64,000 bases of DNA from the NCBI GenBank assembly GCA_023376005.1, contig CM042181.1:16286394-16350393 (forward strand), written 5' to 3'. This DNA comes from Doryteuthis pealeii (taxonomy: Eukaryota; Mollusca; Cephalopoda; Myopsida; Loliginidae). The position numbers were made by a program, and so were the translations under genes. Position 1 is the stretch's first letter. The number at the start of each line of letters is the position of its first letter. Positions 21,830-33,702 of the stretch are shown piece after piece. Below the pieces are notes generated by a model, which was given only the letters and a program-made list of their open reading frames with translations, did not search any database and was not told the DNA's origin.

Positions 21830-22925
21830 AATTAGTTTTCCCAATTTGGCGAAAAATCTGTGTTTTTACAAAACAAATTTAACCCAACCCTCCATTTTAC
21901 AAAAAAATTATAAAAAATCAGGGAATTATCCGATTTTTAATGAAAATTTTTTTTTCATCAATAAATTAATTTTATAATGCATCAGTTATTTTATTTCAAA
22001 ACTTTCTGATTTTTTCCAGGTCACTTAACTTTCCCTTATTTTTGGGGTGCAAAATATTGGTGGGGTTATATACTTTCGAAACTAATATATTAATAATATA
22101 TATTAATATAATATATATTATATATATAAAAAATATATATATAATATAATATAATATAATATAATATATATATTTTGTTATATATTTGTATACAATGTTA
22201 TATACAATGTTATATCTAATATATCTAATTATATTTTTATCTACAATGTTATATACAATGTTATATTTTGTATATATAATATATAATATATATATATATA
22301 AAAAATATATATTAATAATATATTAATATATATAAAGTTCTGAAAACTTAAAAAATTACAGTATGAATAAAAAGACAAAAGACCGAAGGTGTGAATAGAA
22401 AAAAAATTTAAGGATGATACTCTGGTAGAAAATAAGTACTGAAAATCAGAAAATAAAATGAAAATAAAAACTTTTAAAAATTTTTGGAGCCTTTTTATAA
22501 CCATTTTGATAATTATCTAATTAGCTATTATCTTATAAAAGAAAAAAATTATACATCAATATTTGTTCTGTTTAAAAGAGAGGCGCTAAATTTTCAACAG
22601 TTTTCACCAAAAAATTATTTGAATTCGATACTAACATAATGTAGTTATTAAAAATGTTTTTAGAATCTAATAATGATATTTTAAACTTAACATCATAATA
22701 TTCATATTTCAAATGAATTTTATGTATTAATTCATCATAGCAGAAATACCTAATTAAATCAGAAAGTTTTAAAATAAGATAACTGATGCCTTATAAAATT
22801 CATTCATTGATAAATCAACACTGAAAATTTCATTAAAATCAGATAATTCCCTGATTTTTGATAAATTTTTTTCAATCAGGAGGGTTAAATTTATTTTGTA
22901 AACATGGAATTTATGCCATCTTTAT
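21830..22925. repeat. Foldback dispersed repeat with AT-rich centre
   Basis: The block CAGGGAATTATCCGATTTT..TTTATAATGCATCAG at 21920-21990 returns inverted at 22780-22870. The centre (22080-22335) is TA-rich. Further partial copies lie at 32010-32160, 32440-32560, 33050-33330 and 50340-50500, making this the most frequent unclassified repeat in the window. Confidence 0.7.
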
Positions 22926-23737
22926 ATAACGGTGATGGCCATATTTGAGCAAAATTGGTTGAAAAAAAATTTTTTTTTAAATGTATTAAAAATAAATTAC
23001 ATGTGTAATATTATTTTGCTTTTTTTTTTTTTTTTTTACTGATGCTCATTATGTTACTACTTTTCGACTTAGACAACAATTTGACCTTTGTTATGTATAA
23101 TCAATGGTCAGCAATTGGAAACTTTTAGAATGTTCTTAGGACTCACTGATGCCGGAGTGGAGGGGGGAGTCCCAGAAAATGACCCCAACTTCAGCCCGTA
23201 GAAACAACAAATTTTACCGGAAGGAATACAAATAATTCTGCTTGGTCATGTCACGTAGTCGACCTTTGGAGAAGAGGAAGGCAAAGAGATGAACGGGAAT
23301 ACACCCCACCTCCTTTTTTGGGGGAAGGAAAGAGATCCCTATCATCAGTTTTAGTTGGCACTCGGGACCCGGTCGGCAAGGACATAGGATTTCCTCACCT
23401 CATTGGGGACGGGAGAAAATCATTCCCATGAAGAAAGTTACTACTACCAAGAGAAATTAACCCCATGAAGAAAATACAGAAGATGAATCAACCCATAAAA
23501 GATAAGTACAAACTTCTTCCGTTGTGAAAAATTGTTAATTGATATGAAGAAATTCCGCCTAATGACATTATTAATCCTATATTAATTATATATATATATA
23601 TATATATATATGTTATATATATATATATATCCACCAGCCCCTAAAATAAATCTCCCTTGATTTCTAACAGCCCCAATAAACATATCAACTTAAGTCTCTG
23701 CCGGCCATACAGTGACCGTTGCTTCTATCTGTAAACA
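22926..23737. other. Unclassified; locally GC-richer block at 23140-23440
   Basis: 23140-23440 stands out from its AT-rich surroundings (GGAGTGGAGGGGGGAGTCCC, GGCACTCGGGACCCGGTCGG) but has no long ORF and no visible element ends. TA runs at 23588-23630. Confidence 0.4.
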
Positions 23738-24240
23738 CAATAAGTAAAATCAAAAATTTATACAATATTTGATTTTCCCATTTTATCAAAATCATTTTAA
23801 CTAACAAAAATAACTTTTATACTTTTCCCATTTCGTTAAAAATTAGTTGACGCCAAAAAAAGAACTCGCCATGTTATAAGCTACACAAGTTTATACAGTA
23901 CTACTTACGATAAAATGAAACCGTCAGTGAGGTTCGAATTTACGCTTCATTTACTTCAGTAAAGCTTACTTAAATGAAACGGTTCCATTGCATAATTAAG
24001 GGCTTAGATAATTAAGGGTTGAAAAAGAATAAGTAAAATAAAAATTTATACAATATTTTGATTTTCCCATTTTATCAAAACCATTTCCTTTAACTAACAA
24101 AAATAACTTTTCCTTTTTGTCTTTCGTTAAAAATTAGTTGACACCAACAAAAAGAACTCGTCATGTTATAAAGCCTCACAAGTTTATACAGTACTACTTA
24201 CGATAAGATGAAACCATCAGTGAGGTTCGAATTTAAATAG
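23738..24240 (+). repeat. Direct duplication, two units of about 225 bp
   Basis: 23738-23945 and 24030-24235 align throughout (AATTTATACAATATTT, CGTTAAAAATTAGTTGAC, AAGTTTATACAGTACTACTT, GTGAGGTTCGAATTTA). Confidence 0.85.
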
Positions 24241-24321
24241 ATTTAATAGATTAAATAGAATGCATCCGTTTTATCCTCCTCCCAGCTTACAAATTTTGAA
24301 TTAAAGATTATGTTATAAATA

Positions 24322-24950
24322 CTAGCAAATATATGCACCCTCCGGGTGCAAGTATTTAAGTTTTAATGTAATAAAATATTGTATTAAATTAGAAAGGCTA
24401 ATGAAACTAAATAAGAATGCAGATAAAAAGATTTATAACAGAGGGAGTATAATCGAAAAATAGAACAACTGAAACTTACTCTTCCATCACTCTCGTCTTT
24501 CATTGTTATTTTTTTCTAATTTAAGTATTTAGTTAAAAGAGGAAGTAAAGAATAAAATGACACTTATTTTTTCTTGTTAATGGATTTCATTTAAGATTCA
24601 TTGAAGAGATTTTTGCTTATATTCATTAAAATAAAACCAAACAGTTAGAAATCAATAATACTAAGCACATATTTATTAAATTCAATTTTTTAATATTAAT
24701 ATGCAAATTAGCCTTCCCGTTCACACTGTAAACCGCTATTTTGTTGTATATATAAATACAATTGCATGTTGTCAATATGTAGACATAGTTAACAGTATTA
24801 ATAATGTAAAACAATGTTATTAATAATAGAGGTTAAAATAAAAATAAAATCATTTAGTATGTGATGTCAATAACTAAGGGAATTGTAACTTGAGTAGTGA
24901 TATAGTTTCGGTTACAGACAAAAAAGCACACAATCTCCATTATAATAAGA
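24322..24950 (-). mobile_element. Non-autonomous Helitron, copy 1 (629 bp)
   Basis: On the minus strand it starts TCTTATTATAATGGAGATTG, ends with the hairpin GCACCCGGAGGGTGC, then ATATATTTG and CTAG, and sits between A and T. No inverted or target repeats. These are the defining features of Helitrons (5' TC, 3' CTRR, hairpin 10-12 bases inside the end, A/T insertion). It has no Rep/helicase ORF. Two more copies (35519-37743, 49663-50302) have the same ends. Confidence 0.9.
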
Positions 24951-25077
24951 TATATATTATGTCTTATTGTTCTTTGCCAATTTTTGCATGTGCACCTCTC
25001 ATTTTCTTTGGACTCTGATGGAAAAGCGTTGTAAAACGTGGAAAGCGATAGGCAAACGTAACACCTTAAATAATCAA

Positions 25078-25167
25078 TTTAATTAATCTTAATTTGTTTT
25101 TAAAATGAAAAGTAGACGAAAATTTCCGTCTACTTTTCATTTTAAAAACAAATTAAGATTAATTAAA
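25078..25167. repeat. Near-perfect palindrome, arms about 41 bp
   Basis: AATTTGTTTTTAAAATGAAA leads into AGTAGACG at the centre and pairs with the exact complement. The loop is under 10 bases. No ORF. Confidence 0.9.
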
Positions 25168-25212
25168 TCGAATTAAAAATTAATTAAATCTAATGCCATT
25201 TATACGTGGTAC

Positions 25213-25411
25213 TAATGTAGAATAGCGCGCAATAGATGATATCATTGGATTACGTATAAAATGCATTACATTTCACAGAAAATACCCGACACCTTTCAGA
25301 CATAAGGGTTAGTCTACTTTTGGGAGTAGTTTGGGAGTTTCCGTAATCTAATGCTATTTATACGTAAAATGTGATTCTAATGATATTATCTCTTGCGCAC
25401 TATTCTGCATT
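25213..25411. mobile_element. Foldback MITE with AAGGGTTAG core, copy of the 31243-31388 family
   Basis: The left end AATGTAGAATAGCGCGCAAT and the right end GCGCACTATTCTGCATT are inverted copies. The interior includes AAGGGTTAGTCTAC. Its ends match those of 31243-31388. Confidence 0.7.
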
Positions 25412-25793
25412 TGTACCAAAATTTTAAACTTTATACGTTCTTCTAAGATTGGTACAGAATAACAAACATTGATAGTGAAAGATACACACCCCCACCCCAC
25501 ACCCCGCACTACATTAGAAATTGATAAAAAAAATTTTTGAATTTTTTTTTTCTTTTATAGAAATTAAAATGCATTCTGAATTGAATTAAAAAAAATATTC
25601 AAGTTTTATTATTATTTTGATTACTCGCCCTTCTTCAAGCATTTCTTCTCAGTCTCGGGAACCTTCTTTTCGAACTCGGGAGCCATCACGGAACTTTGAA
25701 CCCAACCCTTTATTCAGTCCACGGGGGTATCCTGTTCTCATTCCACTAACTATAGCTGGGGTATAGGCATTAAGTTGTGTTATATTATTCTAA

Positions 25794-26056
25794 GGGGCCG
25801 GGTTAGCTCAGTTGGTAGAGCGTTCGGCTAGAAACCACAAGGTTCCTAGTTCGATACCGGTCCTCACCAACTCAGCGTATGAGTAGCACAGGGATCTGTG
25901 CGGTAAAGTAAGGAGCTGATGGTAGGTGTGGCGCTCCACCTCAGACACAAAAACAATCTTCTTGGTCTACCGCTATTGAAGTGGGGATAGACTCCCTCGC
26001 TGACTGGCTGATACCGACTTTAGGCCGCCCCGACGACTTTACTTTTTTTTTTTTTA
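25794..26056 (+). mobile_element. tRNA-derived SINE, plus strand, T-rich tail
   Basis: Head GGGTTAGCTCAGTTGGTAG (box A) and GGTTCCTAGTTCGATACC (box B), then CACAGGGATCTGTG, GGAGCTGATGGTAGGTGTGG and GGATAGACTCCC, ending in a T run at 26040-26056. It has the same architecture as 18425-18775. The head resembles a whole tRNA, but the SINE body follows directly, so it is not a tRNA gene. Confidence 0.88.
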
Positions 26057-26572
26057 TATTATTCCATGTTATTGCTGCCCCTGACCAGGATTGAACCTGC
26101 AGTCTAGAGATAACTGTTACTTAGTTCTAAGTTTTAATGAAATTAAGACAATTTCATTAAAATCTAACAATTTCTTGGGTCGGGTGTCCAGTGGCTTCGG
26201 CTCTGGACCGGAGAAGTAATTAACAACGTTGATCCCAGGGGAGCCATCCCCCAGGCAACACCTACCCTTTTGATTTAAAGGGGCAAGGCTGGGATTATTA
26301 CCCCAGTGCCTGAAGTTCCCCCTTGAGTGGGAATTCTGACAGGATCAACGTATTTTTTTGTGCCCGCCACCTATGAGTCTCAGCTTGTGAGTGGTCTCAC
26401 ATTAATAGGGCCTTGTGCCAGACCCCCATGCGTGGGGTGCGCAGTAAATACCATTCCTTGATTTTTGGTACATAGTCAATTTTTTTTGTTATTGGTTTTT
26501 TTAAAAAGAAACTTTTATAACTAATTTCAAAACTTTTAATAATGTATTTTGCTAACTTCCCTTACAACATCG
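26057..26572. repeat. Unclassified, probable interspersed repeat
   Basis: 26170-26345 is GC-richer, with GTCCAGTGGCTTCGGCTCTG and GATCAACG phrases that look like LINE 5' or UTR sequence. ATTGAACCTGCAGTCTAG at 26090 is box B-like. No ORF supports a gene. Confidence 0.35.
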
Positions 26573-28175
26573 GATTACAAAATTTTGGGGGCAAATTTAG
26601 TGTTTAAAATGTATTAAAAATTTAATTACATACTAATATTATTTTCATTTTTTTTATGATACTATTTTTTTATGTTACTAGTTTTTTTATTTTACTATTT
26701 CTTTTTTATTTTACTAGTTTTATGTTACTAGTTTTTTTATGTTACTAGTTTTCTTATGTTACTAGTTTTTTTTATGTTACTAGTTTTCTTATGTTACTAT
26801 TTCTTTTTATGTTACTAGTTTTTTATGTTACTAGTTTTTTTTAAGTTACTATTCTTTTTTATGTTACTAGTTTTTTTTTATTTTACTATTTCTTTTTTTA
26901 TTTTACTAGTTTTTTTATGTTACTAGTTTTTTTTAGTTACTAGTTTTCTTATGTTACTAGTTTTTTTTATGTTACTAGTTTTCTTATGTTACTATTTCTT
27001 TTATGTTACTAGTTTTTATGTTACTAGTTTTTTTTAAGTTACTATTCTTTTTTATGTTACTAGTTTTTTTATTTTACTATTTCTTTTTTTTTTACTAGTT
27101 TTTTTTATGTTACTAGTTTTCTTATGTTACTATTTTTTATTTATTTTTATGTTACTAGTTTTTTTTAAGTTACTATTCTTTTTTATGTTACTAGTTTTTT
27201 TTTATGTTACTAGTTTGTTTTTTTTTACTAGTTTTTTTTTGTTACTAGGTTTTTTTTTGTTACTAATTTTTTTATGTTACTAGTTTTTTTTACTAGTTTT
27301 TTTTGTTACTAGTTTTTTATGTTACTAGTTTTTTTTTTTACAAAATTTTGGGGGCAAATTTAGTGTTTAAAATGTATAAAAAATTTAATCACATACTAAT
27401 ATTATTTTCATTTTTTTTATGTTACTGTAAGGGCAGTCTCTCTTGTCTGAGGGTTTTGCTGAATCTTCCGTATCAGGAGACACTATTTTGGTCACGTGAC
27501 ACAGGAACACAAGGAGAGAACGCTCTTTTTCTGATGTCACTGAACAAGCCTGGACGTGCTTGTCATCTCTCTCCAAACATACACCTATGGTGTATACCAG
27601 ACGCTACAGCCTCTATTTACAGTAAGTGGTTACCAGTGTCTATTAACACTATTGTGTATGTTTGGACACTTGTGACATTAAATAACCTGGGGAACTTTGT
27701 TCCCCTAATATGTTATAATAAAGTTATATAAATGTAACTAACGCGTTTGTTGTTTTCCTAACTGAAGTATTCCGCATTGGGTACTTATCCTTTAAGTAGC
27801 CCAATGTTTTATAAGAACCAGAGTTAACACTCTGTGGACATCTTATATTACTATTTTTTTTTATGTTACTAGTTTTTTTTAATGTTACTATTTCTTTTTT
27901 ATGTTACTATTTCTTTTTTATGTTACTATAGTTACTAGTTTTTTATGTTACTAGTTTTTTATGTTACTATTTCTTTTTAATGTTACTAGTTTTTTTAATT
28001 ACTATTTCTTTTTAATGTTACTATTTTTTTTTAATGTTACTATTTCTTTATTATGTTACTAGTTTTTCACGTTACTAGTTTTTTTTATGTTACTAGTTTT
28101 TTATGTTACTATTTCTTTTATGTTACTAGTTTTTCTATGTTACTAGTTTTTCATGTTACTAGATTTTTTATGTTA
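26573..28175 (+). repeat. Minisatellite of TTTTTTATGTTACTAG units (about 16 bp), duplicated with its flank
   Basis: Dozens of T-rich units ending GTTACTAG or GTTACTATTTC. The 80-bp flank 26573-26655 (AATTTTGGGGGCAAATTTAG) is repeated at 27342-27425, so flank plus array was duplicated. A solo LTR interrupts it at 27426-27847. Confidence 0.9.
27426..27847 (+). mobile_element. Candidate solo LTR inside the TTACTAG minisatellite (422 bp)
   Basis: Begins TGTAAG and ends CTTATA, with TTAC on both sides (27422-27425, 27848-27851). It contains an AATAAA at about 27717 and is non-repetitive within a pure minisatellite, so the insertion boundaries are sharp. The terminal CA is TA here, and because the host repeat itself contains TTAC, the target duplication is weak evidence. 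The 142-codon ORF across its left edge is spurious. Confidence 0.55.
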
Positions 28176-28251
28176 CTGGTTTTCAACTAAAATAAAAATT
28201 TGACCTTAAATAATTGATTTAATTAATTTCAATTCGTTTTTAAAATGAAAA

Positions 28252-28890
28252 TCGGTGCCGTTATAGTATGTGGCCTACCTTTTTGATTCTGTTATAGTAT
28301 GTGGCCTACCCGGTTTGAATGTGTCCTACCTCAGTAAGAGTTTATTTATAGATATAAGCAGTAGGCAATTTATTGAAATTAATTATTTTTCACATATATT
28401 CAATTTCAGGAAATGCAATTTAGTCAGAAGCTGTATGTAGTAATTAAGAATAATTAAAAAAAGAATTTATCCATAATTTACATGAATCAGAGATCTATTT
28501 AATTCTAAAATATGCTAAAATTCTGAAATAGGGTTACGGTTATGGTTAACAGTTATTATTATAACCTTATAATATGCCTTTTATGGTAGGCCACATACTA
28601 TAAGAGAGACATGATTTGTAGGCCACATTCAAAAGGTAGGCCACATTCAAAAGGTAGGCCACATACTATAAGAGAGACATGATTTGTAGGCCACATTCAA
28701 AAGGTAGGCCACATTCAAAAGGTAGGCCACATACTATAAGAGAGACATGATTTTGTAGGCCACATTCAAAAGGTAGGCCACATACTATAAGAGAGACATG
28801 ATTTTGTAGGCCACATTCAAAAGGTAGGCCACATACTATAAGAGAGACATGATTTTTTAGGCCACATTCAAAAGGTAGGCCACATACAAT
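28252..28890. repeat. Inverted and tandem repeat of GTAGGCCACATACTATAA
   Basis: GTTATAGTATGTGGCCTACC occurs twice at 28259-28311. The opposite strand form GTAGGCCACATACTATAA with AGAGAGACATGATTT recurs from 28586 to 28885 in about five units of 55-85 bp. The whole forms a large hairpin with a tandemly expanded right arm. Confidence 0.85.
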
Positions 28891-29198
28891 AATGGTTCGT
28901 TAAAATCTGTACTTAAATTGCTGCTGCTTAGTTTTAAAATTAAGATTTTTTTTATTATCTCCCCTGACAAAAACTGCCCATGTCAATTTTGATTGAATTA
29001 AGAACTTTATCGACTTTGAAACAAAAACAAAACTTCTTTTTTTCTTTTCTTTTAAAGAATTTAATTTTTTGTTTAACAAAAAAGAATATTTGAAGTTAAC
29101 TGAAGTTTATTCAATTTTCTGTTTGAATCAAAATTCATAAGACCCGCAAATTTATTTATTTATTGTTTTTTTTGGGGGGGGGGAGGGGCAAAATATTA
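28891..29198. other. No recognisable gene
   Basis: AT-rich, with a G10-type run near 29174-29187. Nothing supported. Confidence 0.6.
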
Positions 29199-29330
29199 GG
29201 GACCTCCAATTCAATGTATAAAATTTAACACCCTCTTCTCAATATTTAATACAATGAAACTTGAATAAAAGTTAATATTATCAACAAAGTATTTGGACCA
29301 TTCAAAAAGAAGAAACATTATTTAAAACAT
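29199..29330 (-). mobile_element. Fragment of the GGTACCACCA-TIR element family
   Basis: TA followed by GGGACCTCCAATT, then ATTTAATACAATGAAACTTG and TTCAAAAAGAAGAAACATT. It is the reverse complement of the end of the element at 33703-34544. Only one end is present. Confidence 0.6.
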
Positions 29331-29499
29331 AAGCAATTTTGCCGGTTCTAAAAGCTAGCATCCAGGCAAGAATTCATTTTTGGGGTTAGGGGTTGGGGTT
29401 ACAATTTTATGTTTGAACAACTGATAATGGAAAATGCCATTTTTCCACTTTTATTGGAAATTTTTTATCTTTATAAATAAATAAAAAACATTTCTGGTA

Positions 29500-30215
29500 T
29501 TATGCATGCCTTTTTTCCCTTTTGGTCTGTCTCGAAGGAGGGGGCTCCTGGAATTGGCGCCTGTCTGGATTTTCTTGGATCACGTGTCAGCCGTGATCTG
29601 CCTCTTTGGAACTGGGAAGCGAAACGAGCGGACGCAGCTGGCAGATTGTCCCATCTTGGGCACTGTGAGACGAACACATTAGATGCTTCAGAACGGACAT
29701 TGGCCGGTTTAAAAAAGAACCTTGTTTGCAACTCAGCTCAATTCCCAGAACAGCTGAAACGGTTTATTCATTTCCTTTAACGAGAAAGGTCGCAGTGTCC
29801 TTGCATGGTCCATCCCTTTGACGAAAAAGCAGACAACAAGTGAAAAGAGAGTGATACTAGCGCAGAAGACCAGCCCTATATTTCTTCAGAGAGCCTTGTA
29901 CTTCATGAGAAAGCAGCATTTATTTCCAAGCCAGGAGTCTCAGTCCTTAACGAAAAGGAACTTGAATTTTTTGAGAGAACTGTGAGTTCTGTAGAACTTT
30001 TTATCTCTCCTGTGCAAGAGAAATACATTATTAAAAGGGTATTTTATTGTTTAAACCCTTTCTACAGTAAGTCTTTTCTTTCTGTTTATTATATACTTTT
30101 GTGTGTAGTTTTTTTTTTTGTTTGTTTTGTTTTACGGCATATCAACCTCAGTGGGTCATTTAATGCCGATAAAGTTTTGAAATAAATCAATTCTTAATGG
30201 ATAATACAATTTTGT
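29500..30215 (+). other. Unclassified locus with GC-richer ORF; 3' end shared with 46298-46398
   Basis: 29502-29780 encodes a 92-codon ORF (FLGSRVSRDLPLWNWEAKRA) with no domain I recognise, and the opposite strand is also open. About 100 bp at 30117-30215 (TTTTACGGCATATCAACCTC, ending with GAAATAAATCAATTCTTA) is repeated at 46298-46398. An AATAAA near the end of the shared block suggests the 3' end of a retroposed transcript or retroelement. Confidence 0.35.
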
Positions 30216-30239
30216 TTATAAACTCATGTTTTTCTATTC

Positions 30240-30720
30240 AACCCATAGATGGGACCCTAACAGGTACTACCACTCCGGGTCAGAGTGGACCAGGGAGCAA
30301 TGGTGATGAAGGGATGGTCCACATTCCCCAAACCTCCAGAACTGGAACCTCACCATCAGATAGAGTTTAATGTCATTCCCAGGACATGTAGACCCGCAGC
30401 TACCACCTTCTAGCACCCATATGATAAAAAGGGGTTGGGGCTTGCCATAAGGGCAATAGGGTTGGGGCAATCATATAGGTGCTAGGGCTTGACGTGACCA
30501 GCCGATTGATCGGAGGGAGCTTCTCCGACCGCCCGTCTAGCCCAAGATAGGGCCAAAGTGGAGTATTGCATGTCATGAACTGCTCATCCACCTGGGCTCT
30601 ATCCTTAAGCATCACGGGTCGCCACCCACGGCCAACAGGTGGCCCCATTGGGGGAGTCTTACCCCTCTGCAGAGGTGCAGTCGAAGCATTCTAACGCCCC
30701 AGCCGACAGGGCGGTTTTTT
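30240..30720 (+). repeat. Interspersed repeat, copy 2 (family of 20885-21600)
   Basis: Begins CTAACAGGTACTACCACTCC, which also appears at 6472-6490 just before the LINE tail and at 21577-21597. The body matches copy 1 inverted. Proximity of the same phrase to a LINE tail suggests LINE-related sequence. No intact ORF. Confidence 0.6.
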
Positions 30721-31242
30721 CTTGTATTTGTGTTACCTAACTCCTAAATTGTTATTTAGTTGTGCATAGGGAAATTTATGCAATCTTTGTTTAAATTGTT
30801 TGCATTTCCTTTTGCCTTCTTTAGTGGAGAAATTTGTATGAATAAAGATTCTATTTCTTTATCAAGCAAGACCATCTTTCTTTTCATTTTTCCCTACCCC
30901 TTTTCATATGACGACGCCATTTTGTTTTTACATTCGCATTTTTCTGAACAAGGAAAAATCACGATACTTTGGGTAAAATTAATGAGAGTCAAATTTACCT
31001 TATCATTTCCTTTAATTTTTTGTTAAATTTTGTAAAAATTCACGTTTGATCGTAAAGTCATTAAAGGTATCTATATTTTTCATTTAGAAGAATTTGTTGT
31101 ATCTTTATCCTTCACAAAATTTAAATATAAATGAATATAAATAAATTTTTGTGTTAAATCTGTGTTGTTTTTAACATGGTTTTAACCAGCAAAAAAAAAA
31201 AAAAATAAAAAAAATATTTCAGCTTACGAAAATAATGAAAAT
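30721..31242. other. No recognisable gene
   Basis: An 88-codon ORF at 30760-31026 is Phe- and Ser-rich, without domain evidence. The rest is AT-rich. Confidence 0.6.
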
Positions 31243-31388
31243 TGCAGAATAACACAAGAGATAATATGATTAGAATAAATTACGGAAATTCCCAATGTAG
31301 CCGAACCCTAACCCTAACCCTAATTCTTACCCTAACCATAGCATCTCAAAGGTTTCAGGTATATTATCTCTTGCGTGCTATTCTGCAT
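31243..31388. mobile_element. Foldback MITE with CCCTAA core
   Basis: The left end TTGCAGAATAACACAAGAG and the right end CTCTTGCGTGCTATTCTGCA are inverted copies. The core at 31303-31336 is AACCCTAACCCTAACCCTAA-like. The short telomere-like run belongs to the element and is not a telomere. Confidence 0.8.
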
Positions 31389-31539
31389 TAATACCAAAAC
31401 AAATTAGTCTTTTTAAAAAAAATAAAGAAACTCTAATCAAAATTAAATCATTGCCTAATTTAAACCACTCACAGCGGCTCTCCCAACACTACGATCCTAC
31501 ACATACTACACCCAAGCAAAGTACAAAAACTGATGGTTA

Positions 31540-31995
31540 GTTCATTATAACTGAGCAGAAGGACTTAGATTACAATAATAATAGGACTTTATTTGAATAG
31601 AATGAGTTCTGAGGTGAACTTTGAAATATCCCATCATACGGGTAAAAAATACCAAGAAAATTTCCCATCGTACGGGTAAAAAATACCAAGAAAATTTCCC
31701 ATCATACGGGTAAAAGATACCAAGAAAATTTCCCATCATACGGGTAGAAAATACCAAGAAAATTTGGTACAGCCATGGGAGAAATTTGGTAGACAAAGAA
31801 TTAACTATTTGCCTACTTTAAACTGCTCACAGTTGCTCTGTCACCACTATGCACACCACACTCAAGCAAAGTATTAAAAAAATGATGGTTAGTTCATTAT
31901 AATTGAGCAGAAGGATTCAGATTACAATAATAATAGGACTTTATTTGAATAGAATGAGTTGTGAGATAAATAGAGAGTAACCTTTGAAATATACC
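31540..31995. repeat. 36-bp minisatellite and flanking duplication
   Basis: TTTCCCATCATACGGGTA with AAAATACCAAGAAAA repeats about four times at 31621-31765. The flank GATGGTTAGTTCATTATAA..TAGGACTTTATTTGAATAG occurs at 31531-31603 and again at 31883-31955. Confidence 0.85.
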
Positions 31996-33702
31996 ATCAT
32001 ACAGTAGGCATACCCAATTTGTCGAAAATTCTGTGTTTTTTTTACAAAACAAATTTAACCCCCTGTTTGGAAAAGAATTACCAAACATCAGGGAATTATC
32101 CGTTTTAATAAAATATTCAGTGTTGATTTAGCAATGAATTAATTCTATAAATTATAGAATTAATTCATCCTAGTATAATAGGCACTGGCAAAAAATCGGA
32201 TACTACGAGTTTTAAAAGCAAATTAAAAATAATTAAATCTATTATTTAAGGTCAAACTTTGTCTAAATCGATAAGTAGTAACATAATAACCAACATTAAA
32301 AAAAGAAAAATATCATTACATATGCAGTTTATTTTTAATACATTTAAAGGGATTTGTTTTGGTCAATTTCGACGCGATCCGCCATTCTGTCTCTTTTTCA
32401 AGGGTTTTAAGTGTTTGTTTACAATTTTAATATAACATTCGCGATTGCAAAAAAATTACCAAAAATCAAGTAATTATCCGATTTTAATGAAATTTTCAGT
32501 ATTGATTTATCAATTAATGAATTTTATAATGCATCACTTATTTTATTTCAAAACTTTAATTTAGTATTTTTGCTATGAAAAATTAATATATAAAATTCAT
32601 TTAAAATAAAAATATTCGGATTTTAAGTTTAAAATGTTATATTTTTAGATTCTAGAAATAAATATCTATTTAATGCAAACCTTATTTTAGTCAATCAAAG
32701 TATGCGTTTTGAAGAAAAACTCTATTGAAAATGTAGCCCCCTCCCTTTTTAAGCATAAAAAATATCGATGTATATTTTTTTTTCTTTTATAAGATAATAA
32801 TAGCCAATTAAATAATTATCGAAATGAGTAAAAAAGAAATCTCCAAAAAATTAATTATTTATTATTTTTTAACATTTTATTTTCCGATTTTCGGTACTTA
32901 TTTTCTTATAAAATATTCCAATTAATTTTTTTTCTATTTATCTTTTTATTTCTACTGTAATTAGTATTAATCAAAGACCAACTCGCCAATATTTTACACT
33001 CCCAAAGTAAGGGGGGGGGGTCAAAATTAAGTGACCTGAAAAAAAACCCAGAAAGTTTTGAAATAAAATAAATAATGTATTAATAAAGATCATTCATTGA
33101 TAAATAAACACTGAAAATTTCATTAAAATCCGATAATTCCCTGATTTTTGGTAAATTATTTTCTGTGTGGAGGGGGGGGGGCTAAAGTCATTTTGTCAAA
33201 AACGCATTTTAGGCTAATTTTGCCAGTGCCTAAATGCATCAGTTATTTTATTTCAAAACTTATTTCAAATTTATTTTATTTAAAAACTTTCTGATTTTTT
33301 TTCAGGTCACTTAACTTTTACAGACACACACACCATTATTTTGGGGGGCGCAATATATCGGTGGGGTTTATTATACAGGTAGAAAATACCGAAAAAATTT
33401 AGTACAGCCGTGGGATAAATTAGTGGCTAAAGAGTTCAAAACATACCAAACTATTCTTCCCGGTCTGATATTGGTGATACACTTGGACTGGTTGCGTTTC
33501 CGCACCTCCTCAGAAATAAAAGACCTCTCGGCACTATTTTATTAGGAAGCAGGCACAAAATTCAAACCAGGTATCGATGTCTTAATGGTTCTGGGGGGTC
33601 TTAGTCTCTTAGAACTTTATCAGCAGGTGGATAACTTCTCAGGCTGTTAAACCAAGACCAACTAGAATTACTATATCGGTGGCCTCGGTTAAACACACAC
33701 TA
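31996..33702. repeat. Cluster of dispersed repeat copies (family of 21830-22925)
   Basis: Partial copies in both orientations at 32010-32160, 32440-32560, 33050-33200 (inverted) and 33240-33330, separated by AT-rich DNA. 33430-33690 is locally non-repetitive but has no ORF of note. Confidence 0.65.

Noticed and set aside
25078..25167. microRNA precursor
   Set aside because: The arms pair almost perfectly over 41 bases with a tiny loop and AT-rich flanks, typical of a MITE and not of an animal pre-miRNA with mismatches and a defined mature arm. No expression data.
25794..25870. A tRNA gene
   Set aside because: Boxes A and B are present, but a SINE body shared with 18425-18775 follows and the anticodon stem is not convincing.
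27303..27731. 142-codon ORF
   Set aside because: It crosses the edge of the solo LTR candidate into minisatellite DNA and has no domain.
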